Part shown: piece after piece, positions 48,545 to 60,285 of the stretch | Numbering within the stretch: position 1 is the first letter of the stretch | Layout of the letters: every line of letters starts with the position of its first letter | Assembly: GCF_022539315.1 (NCBI RefSeq) | Contig: NC_066343.1 | Location: 49,567,473-49,631,472 of the forward strand | Source of the DNA: Serinus canaria | Taxonomy: Eukaryota > Chordata > Aves > Passeriformes > Fringillidae | Direction: 5' to 3' | Length of the DNA stretch: 64,000 nucleotides | Program-made: the position numbers and the translations under genes | The notes under the pieces: model-generated | Told to the model about the DNA's origin: nothing | The model's input: the letters and a program-made list of their open reading frames with translations, nothing else | Databases searched by the model: none

Positions 48545-50187
48545 AGAAAAGCTTTTTTTTTCCATCAGTTCAACATCAGGCTGACATTTTGATGTATCCC
48601 CCTTAATCTTTTTCACATTTTCTTTCACTGAATGCGGCAGCATCATCATGGCCTAGCAGTTTCCTCGTTTCTGGGAGGAGAGGGAGGATGGGAATTTTGG
48701 GAGGAGGGAAAGATGGGACTGGGGGCTGGGAAGTTGTCTCCATATATTCAAAAGTTGAAAGAATCTCCAGAGAGCTCCCAGATTGCCTGTATACTTCTTT
48801 ATGTGCAGCATGTCAGGCACCTGTTTTCAATTGCGTTGACAGATCAGAAGATCCTCCTCCTTGGAGTCTGTAAGCCTGGCTGTAGCATATAAAACATTCC
48901 ATGCATATGGCTGTCATTTCAGCTTTCTTAGCAAATGATTTCTGTTCTGTGTGTAGGTGAGAGGCTTGTTTGAGGCCTGCTTACATCATACCTATGGAAC
49001 TTGATCCCCACTGTAGGAAATGCATACAGAGGGCATTTGTTTAAATTTTTGGTCAGTGGGGGTCATTCTCATTGTAAATGGATTTTCACTCATAAACTAT
49101 GTGAGATTAGTTTAAGTTCTCACTGGAGACCCCAGCTTTACAGAAATCGTGCCACATGAAAGCAAGATGACTTCTCATTTGAGCTTGTCACCATGCAACT
49201 TCCAGATGCCGGCACATCGGCCAGCAGCTTTTGCACAACTCTCTGTCACAGCTGCAGCAAGGAGGACTGGGGAAATTCCACATTACAAGGAGCTGTGATA
49301 CAACCATTCCTGGGAAATAGCTGTTTCAAAGAAAAACTGGGATCACCAGAAGGAAATTGACCCTTCTGCTCACATGAAGGTGACCTTATTGCTCCTTGTT
49401 TTGTAAATCCTCATGTCACAGACCTGGAGATGGAGCCATGCTGTTGGATTAAAACCTGAGTGCAATTTTGAACACCCACATTTGTGGGATTCCAGAGGCT
49501 AGTGATTGGTCAAGTTCATCGCTGAGATACATACAGGGAATGGAAGTCAGTCAGCTAAAGGAGGTAGAAGGGAAAGCAATAGGAGAAAAGGTCTTTGAGA
49601 GATGGGTAAACGATGAATTAAACATCACAAAAGTATCACGATAAACAATGAACTTGACTGAGGGAAGAAGTTAGCTCCTTTTTCCCCAGGGAAGTACATA
49701 AGATGAAAAAGTGACCCAAGAAGATGTGTGTAGCTTAGTGAGCAAAGAAACATCACTTTCTTCTTTTGTGTGTCCATGGACACTGCAGCTGCCCAGCAGC
49801 AGCACCTTTCAGTGGCACCCCAGGACCCTCAGGGAAGTCTGCTGCCGTGGTGCCTTCAGGCCACAGCTGGAAGAGGCTGTTCCATGCACTGAAATCTCCT
49901 CATGGTTCTCAGAGGTCTCAGAGCCCATGTCACAAGCAGGTGCCTCTAGGGCAGACAAGCTACAGCCCCTGTGATGGTCCAGACACCAAGAAACTGAATT
50001 GCCTTCTTGGAAACAACTTTTTTTAAACTATTGGGGTCACAAGATGGTGGGGGCAGTGAGGGGGTATAGAATCCCAGAAGATACGGGGCTAATGTGTCTG
50101 CCTGAAATGCTGATAGCAGGATGGCTGTGGAACCAACCAAGGATGTTTGGATGGTTGGCAGCAATAAACTGTGACAGAGAACATTAT

Positions 50188-50360
50188 CTTTTTATTTTTT
50201 TCTTTTTCTTTTTCCTTCTTTCATTCTTTCTTTCCCTCTTTCTTTCCCTTTTCTTTCTGTCTCTCTTTCTCTCCTTCTTTCTTTCTCTCTCTTGCTCACT
50301 TTCCATTTCAGTCTCTTGCTCTCTCGCTCTCTTGCTTTCTTGCTCTATTGCTCGCTCATT
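50188..50360. repeat. Pyrimidine-rich CTTT/CTCTTG tract
   Basis: About 170 bp of nearly pure C and T built from TTTC, CTTTCT and CTCTTGCTCT units, degenerate throughout. It produces artificial long ORFs rich in Ser, Leu and Phe. Confidence 0.9.
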
Positions 50361-50547
50361 CTTTAATTGCTCTTTGCCTTTGTCTTGTCCTTTTCAGCCC
50401 ATACATTCATCCAAAATCCACTGCTTTGTGCTTATATAGTAGGTTAGGGACTAATTTCTACGCCAACCGTGTCTTTACTAAGAAAACTTGGTGACTTTTG
50501 GTGGGCTCTCTTCGACCACAAGCATTTACAAATTTTGGGTGCTGCCA

Positions 50548-50561
50548 CCCCCCCCCCCCCC
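50548..50561. repeat. C14 homopolymer
   Basis: Fourteen consecutive C after GGGTGCTGCCA. G-quadruplex potential on the minus strand is low without further G runs. Confidence 0.95.
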
Positions 50562-53500
50562 AAGGGTGAAACACCACAGGGGTGCAGAGAGAAAAATAAA
50601 ACAGGCAGGAAGAAGAACAAGCAAATCTAGATGTCATTCTGACTCCAAAATGGTCAGAAACAGAAGGCCAGCTCAGTGGCAGCCTCCCACAGCCTGCCCT
50701 AAGCTTGCCACTCACCCCGCTGGGTGCTCAGACCTCTGCCAGGACCCCAGGGTTACTCAGGGTCCCAGGCCTCTGCAGAGGGGAGGAGAAATACACAGGT
50801 ACAGGGTTCCCACTTGCACGAGGAGGAGAGGGCAAGGGCCACTCTGGGGTGCTCAGGGAGTTTTTGGTTTATAGTATCAAACCATCCTTGACGAGAACAT
50901 TCCTCTGGACAAAGGCTTTCACACTTGAGACCCCCAGTGTTTTCCTTCCTATTATCATGATTACAGAGCATGTAATCCCTTTTCTCCTCTTTTTTTTCCT
51001 TCATTTGATCTGTCATCAAGGAGCTGTTTTCTTTGCTCCCCTGGCCACTCTGCTCCTCCCAGCCCTGGCCATCTCTGGGAAACACACACAGGCACACATG
51101 GCCTTTACTATAAGGGATCCCTCAAAGCAAGGAAAAAAAAAAAAAGATCAAAAAGTCACAAGTATAGCAGATGTCAAGTAGTCCCTCAAGACCTCTACTT
51201 AACCCCTTCCACAGGCTTTGCTGGACAAGAAATCAATCAGTAGGAATAGCAACGTTTTTCTAAAACTTTACTGTGTTTTATTATAAATCAGGGGTCAGTT
51301 TATTTATCCTAATTCCTTGCCCAACTACAGGAAACATTTAATGAACTGGCTTAAAACCCTGACTATGAACACACTTTCTACTAATTGGGGTTGTTTACGA
51401 CTTTATGTAATAAAGTTTGACATTGCAAACTGTGAACACTTTTTACAGTACTTCCTTCTCTTTCTACCCCTGAAATGTCATCTAAAACCAGGTGTATGAA
51501 ATGTCTATGCAGCAGTTAAGCAATCAATGCCTCTTATCTAAATGACAGAGATGTATGGGGCATTTAAATCCTAATGATTATAAATGGGGGAGAAAATAAG
51601 CGTGGAGGAACTTTTCCATCCTTTTTCTCTAAGTACAGTATGCCTTGCAAATTTATCATATTTTCCACAAGGCACCTTAGGATTGACTACAACTCCTTAC
51701 AAAATGAAAAATTGCAAACTGTTTTGCAGAGGGAAAATAACTTCTCAAATTGCAGCTTTGTCTGCAGTTTGGGGAACACTGCCCGAGTTAAAACTGAAAA
51801 AAAAAAGTCATAAAAAACAGTAAGCCAGCCTGAAGAGGTAGAAAACTTTGAACAGCTTGTTGGAACAAACGATTGAAAAATTATTTCCCTGTGAGCACAG
51901 TGGGTTTTCAGTCTGCTGAAGACTGGAGAGGAGAAGGGAACAGTTTTATCCCTGTGTTTTATTCTGGGTGAGTTTTGGTATACAGCTGCTGGTTCCAGTT
52001 CTGCAATCAGTTCTATCCTGGAAGACCTTTTCACCTAGGCAGAGATCCTGTGAGTGCTTTTCATCTCTGCACAAGACATAACTCCCCCGGTTAGATCGGA
52101 TTGCAGGATCAGGGCCTGAGCATGAATACATCCAGTCCTCGCAGGAAATGCTTGACTCAGCCAAAGAGGTGTAACTCAAGAAAAAGCACTCTGCTTTGTG
52201 TGGAAAAAACAACTACACTGAATATATTAATCTCTTTCATTCTATCACTGCAACCGGCATCTGCAAGGAAAAGTGACATTTGTTCTATCTCTGACATGCC
52301 AGTCATCTTCCAGGATCATCGTGGAAGAATAAAATTACAACCAAATCCTGCACAGGTACAGAGGTCTGTAATTATGTCCCTTCATGCATGACTGGCATCT
52401 TGATTTTGTACGATGCAGTTTGATCTTTATCTGCCTGATTACAGGCACAATGAGAACAAGAGCATGACCTTCATCTCTACTTGTCCGCCCCCAGCAGACG
52501 GGGGATTTTCAGCCCTTGGTCTGGCTTATCACTGGTGATCTAGCCACTTTCCAAGACAAAACAGTGGAAATTTGTTCAGGAGTGCCCTGGAGTTGCAGCA
52601 CACATACACTTTATCTTTCCACGCATCAGAGCCTTATGCCCTTGGAGGACCTCAGCCTCACCAGCACACACAAACACAGGCACAGCAGGTTCATTGACAG
52701 ATCTACCTCTAGCAGGTCTGCAGAAGGCAAAGCCTCTCCCCTTAGTTTTTATTTCATAACTGATGCCCTCCCCTGAACTTCACTTGTCTGCTGGCTGAGG
52801 ACAATGAGTTTCACACATTGAGGCGTATACTGGGAGGCATATCCAGACAGAGAACTGAAGGTGGAAACCTAGAGCGAGTGAGCTAGCAAGGATTAGATCC
52901 AGCGTCATGGGCTCAAAACATGAGAGAACACAGGGTGGCATGCAAAAGGGGCATGACAATCTCAACACACAAAATCTTTATCTGCAGTTGATAGTCACAG
53001 GGCAAAAGGACACACCAGGCTCAAGGGTACATAGAATGATGCATGCCTCTGCAAACATTCAACTTTTCATGAGCTCTGGGCCAGGGTTGACAATTCTGAG
53101 GTACTCAAATTAGTTACAAATGTGTCTATGGATCTAAGCAGGCTCTCTGGATTTTCAAACCTGTCTGAGCAGAGTGGATAGATGTCTGGCATCAAATTAT
53201 CCTAGGTCTTAAGCATAATTTGCCTTCATGCATCTGAAAATTCTGAAGTATCTCTTTATCTCTTGAGGTCTCTAAATACCTTTGAAAATCTGGCACTTAA
53301 TATCTGGGAATTGTGGGACAATGAGACCCATTACTGAGAACATTCAAAAGGCTTCTAGTTAAGACAAGCTGGGCCAAGTCTTGTTTTCAGTATTTTGTTT
53401 TTTGGTTAGGTTTTTTTTCTAAAGACGTCTGGAACATAGATAGGATTCTCAATGCAATGCTTCATGCAGCATTATGTATTTTTCACTTAGCTCCTGTAGC

Positions 53501-55370
53501 TAAGGAGTATTTTTCTGTGTCAATTATAGATAAGAAACTATCAAGTCAAATCAGTGTTTCTTTTTTCTTAATTTCCAAAGAGAATAAAAGTATAGTGCAG
53601 GTGCAATGAATATTTTTTTTATAAAAAACAGTTTTCCTTCCCCGTAGCATAAGGAGGAAAAAAGAGAAATGTTTTTTTCTAATGCTACAGGATTTTTCTC
53701 TTTAATCAAAAACATTGGATGGCTGAACATTAATAACATGTTTGTCAGTAACAGTAGTCTGGTTCAAACAGCATTCTTTGAACTAGAGTATCATATTTGG
53801 GTACATTGCAAGTCCACAGTGATTTTTACACAGCGTTTTATTTTACCTTTTCCTTGTGTCAAGAGATTCAAGTTACATGTGAACTGACAGACAGATGCAA
53901 TAGATCCTCTGCAGAGAATAATGGTAGGCAACGGGTTTTGTAACTTTTCAAAGTGGACTGCCATATTTCAAGTGTCTAAACTGGTGATGAATCTGCTATC
54001 ATTTACCATTAAATGCTTTGGTCTCTGCTTTCAGATATGCTTTTTGTTTCAGCCTTGTCATGAAATACAAAGAACAACCAGTTTTGCTTTTATTAAAATC
54101 TGTGCCAAAACTATAACAAATTCCAGGACAAGCAGTACAAAACCTAAAATAAACCTATGAAATTATGTCATATGACAACCTAGCCATAACATGGAAGAGA
54201 TATGACTGTCATGAAGATCTTCCACAGCCATCAAAGTCTGGAAGAATCTCTAATAGATTATGTCTGGCATTTGAATGGAAACAAATAAATATTTAACAGT
54301 TTAAGAAGAAGTAGTTGTTTGTGCTAGACTCAGATAACAAATCAGTCTTTGGTCTTTGAAATAAAAGAACCATCCTTTGTTGGCAGGCGAATATTTTTTT
54401 AATTTTTAAAAAACAATTAAGCGGGAGGCAAATTTTACAAATATTTGAAAGACTTTGAGATCATTTTGGTTTGTCTAATGTCTCTGATACTGACATATAC
54501 AATGCAGAGAAATGACAGATTGATAGTCACCACAAATACCAAAGACTATCACCTGCTGGCCCAAATATGGCATACCCTTATGGTGTCAGATTCTACTTGT
54601 GCTTTTTATTGTGGTTTACTTAAAAGGTCAGAGTAGACTGGGAATCCCAATGAAATTCAATCTCTCCATTTAACAAGGAATCTAGTAAGATGCCTTGAAT
54701 AGGATAGGAAAACTGTATTTTGAGGACTGGAATAATCCCAAAGGAATCTTATTCTGGCCATGGATGAAATAAGCTGACCTGATACTTTATTCATAATCAA
54801 ACAATATTTTACTTCTTATTTTTGATTAAATTTTTATTTCAAAGAGTTTCTATGTACAGACATAGGATTTGTTAGAGACACCACATAGGAGTAGTATTGT
54901 TTTATATATAGATAAAATACAACAAAATATACCTGCCCAAAAGCAGGAAAGCAGAAACCTTGAACAAAAAATGCACTTCTACAAGTAGCGATTTATTTGC
55001 CCACATATCTCCTCTGCAAGGTATGTGAGGAACAAGGGAATATGATCTCATTGAAGAAAGAATGGTTTCCTCATCCAGATTCCCACCAGTACTCAAACCA
55101 TAACCTCACATTTCAGAATATTAGATTCAGTCCCACAGAACAATATGCCACACAATAGTTCTTTGTCAGCTCCTCTTTACCACCATGCCCAGAAGCTGTC
55201 CCATTTACCACTGTGACAAGATAATAACTTCATACAGTATTCTCCTACTTCTGATGGAGATGTTTGCCTTCAAAAATAGTTGGCTTTTCAGTGTATGCAT
55301 GAAAACATCTGAAAAAAATCAGAATCTAAGATAAATATCTCCCAGATTTTAAATACCACTTCAACTGAAG

Positions 55371-55410
55371 GAAAAAAAAAAAGAAAAAAAAGAAAAAAAA
55401 AAGGAAGAAA
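55371..55410. repeat. A-rich tract with interspersed G
   Basis: Runs of 8-11 A separated by single or double G. There is no LINE or retrocopy upstream, so it is simple sequence. Confidence 0.9.
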
Positions 55411-56145
55411 CCAACCAAAGAAAATCCCTTAGGTTTCCTTCACCTGGGACAATGTCACTCTCAAGACTGGAGAGAGGACTTCTTTCACAGATTGTCTTTG
55501 CAGCCAAGAATGACTCCTCAGGCATCGTTTATGTTTGACTCTGGTGAGTGCAGTTAGTCCCCCTGCTGTCATAACCACCAAAACTGCATGCAGTTTCTTC
55601 CAAAGAAATACTGCTGGGAAGTAGGTCCATGCCTGCTGACAAAATCAAGGCAGCACTGACAAAAAAGGCCATTTTTAGCGTTACACATGAGATTTAACTT
55701 TTCAGCAACAGAAAACAGAACCATTAGAAACATACATGCAATAAAAGGTAATATGTTCTTACAGCATCCATCATTTCAGACAGGAAACTGACAAAATCCA
55801 TATCTCTTTTTTCTTCTCTTTTCTTCTCTCTACTATCAGTCATTCCCCCCAACCACAGATGAAAACCCTTGAAGTGTTCTTGAATTATTTGTTAGTAAGT
55901 GATGCTAACATCATGTTTTTAGGTGAAATGGTTTCTGAGAAGCACCTTCTGAAAGATCAGGCAGCCTTTTACCCTCTGTGAGAGCCCCTCAGGAAAGTAT
56001 TCCTCTGCCATGTCCCCGCATTAATGTCAATGAGATGATCAGAGCAGTGAGGTTAGGAAATACTTTGACTGTTCTCCTTGGCTGACATATTTCAAAGCAG
56101 TCCCAGACACTGACTGCAGCATCAGGATTGTCTACTGAGAAACGC

Positions 56146-56172
56146 AATTTAGGGAATTTTTTTCCCTAAATT
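56146..56172. repeat. Perfect hairpin, 11-bp arms, T5 loop
   Basis: AATTTAGGGAA pairs with TTCCCTAAATT across five T residues. Confidence 0.85.
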
Positions 56173-59100
56173 ATAACCAGGTCCTTGATTCAGCTTCATG
56201 TTTTCCCTGAACTGGCTGAAATCTGGCAACAGGCGGCAATCCAGTCTATTGTGTGTGGTGGAGACAAAGGTCCTCAGAAGCAGAAGCAGGCAGCTGCTCA
56301 GTTGTCAAAATAATTTTCTGGTGGGTCAGTATAAAATACTTTAGTTGGCTGCCTTTTAAAATAGTTCAATTGCCTCTACCTTTGCCCTTCTTTTGGGTTC
56401 AGGCCCTATGTCTGTTCCCAGACAAGTCAGTAGGAAAATGGACCTTGCCATGTATTGCAGTACCATTGCATATCCTAGGCTGTCTCCCAGTGGAGAGTTA
56501 ATAATCTGTGAGTGAACAGCAAGAGTCTGTGAGCTGAGTGGTCTGTGACAGTCATCAGGTCTCCTGAGAAGTCATCGCAGAATGTTGGCATTCTTCAGAA
56601 AACTTTGCAAGCAATTTGTGAGCTTTGGCTAAGGAAAAATAATCTCTAAACTGTGTTATTAATACCTGCCACAAGAAACCCAGACTAGTCTGATTTTTGT
56701 CATAAAACTATCCTGTTTCATGACAACAGGATAACTCAACTATCTTCAGGAGGCTGAAGAGTAGACTTCACTACTGACAAAAATAATCACATTTTTCTAA
56801 TTAAAACCTTAAGAATTGCAGAAAACTTATTTAAACATTCATTCCTTTTTCTCAGCACAGAATAATATTCAGAATAACTTTTTAAAATTCTTTTAAACTT
56901 GTAAGCAGAACTTAATTTAGGCCTTGAGAAACCTGATGGCACTTTCTCAGATTATCAATGAAAGTGTTGTCAGAAATAGAGTGCAGCATGTGACAAATCC
57001 AACTCCACCAAAAGACTTTCCACTAGGCTTATGAATTTAGGTGCAGCATCTGACAGTGGATTAACAGTGCTGGAAAGCATCTGCTTTCAAAGCAGGAAAC
57101 ATGGTGCCTTTCTGTTAGTCTTGGCCCTACCTTGGACCTTCATCTGGAGCTTACTGAACCAGCTGCAGGGGGAAGTGCATAAATCTGTGCCTGGGTATTT
57201 AATCCTGACCCTCCTGGGGCTGCCTCAGACACACCAGTTACTGCTAACTCTGCATGGACACTGACACCTGTTCATTGGAAACTAGGGTGATGTAACCAAA
57301 CCCATTTTTGCTCAGATTGTGAAGACGGTTGGTGCTGCTGCTTGAGCCCTGGAAAACTTACTTTTCTATAACTGCCTCTTTTACAATTGTTTTTTGAGTT
57401 TCTTTTGATTGGGATCATTTTTGGTCATAATTACACCACCTTAAAATCTTTCAATCAGACATGCGCATAGTAATAGCCAGAAATCCCAAAACACTGTTTT
57501 CAAGGTTTCAAAGGACATGGGACAAAGAAGTGGAATCTATGCCATACACTGAGGTTGCTTTCTCTTTGTCTGCACTTAGGGTTGGACACGGAGTTAGAAA
57601 CAGGTTCAGTATTGCTGATACATGAAATTCAAAACTGAGAACACTGAAGGAAAAAAATCTAAAATTTAAACCATAATCACACCAGCTCCTGGATATGAAA
57701 TACATATAATGTATTCAGCAGCTGCACGTTCTTCAGCTTGCACCAAAACAGCTGCAAAATGATTGTGTGTCTCACTAAAAGTGAAATCCAAAAACAGAGC
57801 AGTCTGCATCTTAGCCATAATGTAAACAGGCCACCACTTATGCTACAAAAGTACCTTTCATCAGCAGCCAGCTATAAGAATCAATTACTTCCTAGAAGAG
57901 CTCTGGACATATTTTAAACACAGAAAAACTGCTGTTTTCAAGAGGTTACTTTTCAAGACTCATAATTAAGTGTCTGACAAAACTATAGGCCTGTACATTA
58001 CCAAACTGTATAAAAATGACTGGCTTCTGCAACAAGCAAATTCCACAGGACCCAGCTCTTCTCTAGGAGGAAGAACAAAGGATAGAGCTTTGTTCCAAGG
58101 ATAGTGCTTCAGCAGACTTCTCTCCACGCAGCAAGGAACTCTAGATCAGACTAGAATGTTTATATTACTTATACCAAACTGCTAAACTTAAGCAAAGCTG
58201 GCACTCCTTTAATTCACAAGAATAACACTACAGAGAAGAGTAGAAATCACAGAGGAAATGGGTCTCTGTAACTCTGCAGAAGGAAATGCATAAATAAAAG
58301 GCAAAGGATGTAAATGATGGGCTAGCAAGAACCTGTGGACAAACTTGTATGAGGCAGGAATTTGCAAATATGCAATTCTATAATTTTATATTTTATTGGA
58401 ATGGGCAGATACTGGAGGATTCCCTGTCTGGTTCACAAGTATATCACACCTGCAGAGGGAAGAGAGCATATAGGTTAGTGTCCCTACATAGCAGATAAAT
58501 AAGCATAACATTCTGTATAAAAGCCCATGATATTCAAACTTCCACAAGAACACATCAAACTGGAAAACATGGGTTCTCCACATGAACTAAAAATGGACCT
58601 GTGAAGGAAAATGTGGAGACAGATAAGCTATAGATGGAGACAGTGGGAATATAGAGCAGCAATGACAGGCATTGTCTGACATAGGAAAGACCTCCACCAC
58701 CACAAACTGAATCTTTTTCACAGAACAGTTATTCAGACTGCTAGGAGTGACAATAGCCTTTGCTGGCCACAGACAGAAAGAATGGAACTAAGGCAAGGGA
58801 AGATGTTTTTACCTGAGGACAGTTTGTGCAGTGCAGTAGAGAAGAGCTCCATCCACTTTCCATCTTTACGCCACTGCAGACATTTTAGGACCAAAATGTT
58901 TCAGAAGAAATATCAGACTGTCACAGTTTACTAACAGTGCTCCCCAATTTAGTACTACCATTGAAAAGAACACCACAAACCATTATTCCCACTGCTCCAG
59001 TGGGAGACACTAAAGGTGAATGGTTTGATTATGGGTTCAGATAAGAACAATTTGCTGGAAACAGCAATGAGGTGAAAAACCAAACAGTGACAGCAGCAAT

Positions 59101-59324
59101 AGTAATAACAACAGTGTACAAAGGAGAAAGTGATTTGCATTACCAGCCTGAGAAAATGGACTGTGGTGGATGGACCCTATGCCCACCACATTTGCTCACA
59201 ACAAGAAACCACACACATCTTCTCCAAAGTGAGAATCCCTCAGTTCCACATACACCCACACATACATCCAACCCCCCTCCCCCCACCAGTGATGTTCATG
59301 GTATAGAATAATGACGTAGACAGA

Positions 59325-59401
59325 CCCCTGCAGCTCCAGAATCCACCCCCTCATAGCTAATATGGAAAAATTAACTCTGTTCTGGCCAAAACTAGGATAC
59401 A
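59325..59401 (-). mobile_element. Fragment of ERVL LTR start
   Basis: CTCATAGCTAATATGGAAAA, ATTAACTCTGTTCTGGCCAA and AACTAGGATA match, with changes, the plus-strand right end of the same LTR family found at 25251-25841 (there AACTAACTCAAACTCAGCC...). Only the first ~75 bp of the LTR on the minus strand is left. It abuts the CR1 that starts near 59430. Confidence 0.55.
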
Positions 59402-59429
59402 GACAAACAAACATCTACACCCAAACAAT

Positions 59430-60141
59430 GGATGATGGGATTGAGTCTTTCATTAGTAAATTTGCAGATGACACTAAACTGGGATCTTGTGTCAATCTGT
59501 TGGAAGGGAAAAGGGCTCTGCAGAGAGACCTGGAATGGTTGGATGGATGGGCAGAGTCCAATAAGATGGAGTTGAACAAGTCCAAGTCCTGCATTTTGGC
59601 CACAATAACCCCCTGCAGGGTTAGAGGCTGGGGATGGTGTGGCTGGAAAGGGACCTGGGGATCCTGGTGACAGCCGAGTGGACATGAGCCAGCAGTGTGC
59701 CCTGGTAGCCAAGAAGGCCAACAGGATCCTGGCCTGTGTCAGGAATAGTGTGGCCAGCAGGAGCAGGGAGGTCATTCTTCCCCTGCACTGGGCACTGGTG
59801 AGGCCACACCTTGAGTGCTGTGTCCAGTTCTGGCCCCTCAGTTTGGGAAGGACATTGAGACACTTGAGCACATCCAGAGAAGGGCAACGAGGCTGGTGAG
59901 GGGCTTGGAACACAAACCCTGTGAGGAACGACTGAGGGAGCTGGGGGTGTTTAGCCTGGAGAAAAGGAGACTCAGAGATAACCTTATCCCTCTCTACAAC
60001 TCCCTGAAAGGTGGCTGTAGTCAGGTGGGATTGGTCTCTTTCTCCAGGCAGCAGCTGACAGAACCAGAGGACATAGTCTCAAGCTGCACCAAGGGAAATA
60101 TAGGTTGGATATTAGGAAAATGCCTTTTACAGAAAGAGTGA
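59430..60141 (+). pseudogene. CR1 ORF2 reverse-transcriptase C-terminal half
   Basis: This is the coding part of the CR1 above. The frame shifts near 59600-59650 and again near 59820-59890, so no intact RT can be made. The last frame stops at 60141 where the RT C-terminus has been cut short. No endonuclease domain is present. Confidence 0.8.
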
Positions 60142-60285
60142 TAAAGTATTGGAATGGTCTGCCCAGGGAAGTGGTGGAGTCATCATCTCTGGATGTGGCA
60201 CTCGGTGCCACAGTTCAGTTGAGGTGTTAGGGCACGAGTTGGAATTGAGGATCTTGAGGGTCCTTTTTAACCTAGTGATTCTGTG
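59430..60285 (+). mobile_element. CR1 LINE, 3' half with RT end and 3' UTR
   Basis: The copy runs from the RT palm to the 3' terminus. The catalytic FADD motif is at 59461-59472 (context SKFADDTKLG), followed by [58 protein letters not shown] and [20 protein letters not shown]. Then come the 3' UTR landmarks GGAATGGTCTGCCCAGGGAA and a single terminal GATTCTGTG (60277-60285). A few frameshifts divide it into three overlapping frames, one of 108 codons (59815-60141). It is 5'-truncated, as usual for CR1, and is the least decayed CR1 in the window. Confidence 0.9.

Larger units (their letters stand above)
46443..50187. other. Single-copy DNA, no gene recognised
   Basis: It contains an 11-bp-arm hairpin at 47680-47702, an 18-bp unit repeated at 48513-48544, and a motif-rich stretch at 48160-48340. 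ORFs are short. AATAAA occurs at 50163-50168 but no LTR ends could be found around it. Confidence 0.35.
50562..59324. other. Single-copy AT-rich DNA, no gene recognised
   Basis: Almost 9 kb with ORFs under 160 codons and no family I know. It contains an A-rich tract (55371-55410) and hairpins at 56146-56172 and near 56709-56733 (TATCCTGTT/AACAGGATA). GC rises near 50640-50860, but the ORFs there look like composition effects. Confidence 0.35.

Noticed and set aside
49950..50560. Possible LTR with AATAAA (50163-50168) followed by a pyrimidine tract and GGTGCTGCC
   Set aside because: No TG...CA termini, target duplication or known LTR landmark could be found. The similarity was only general.
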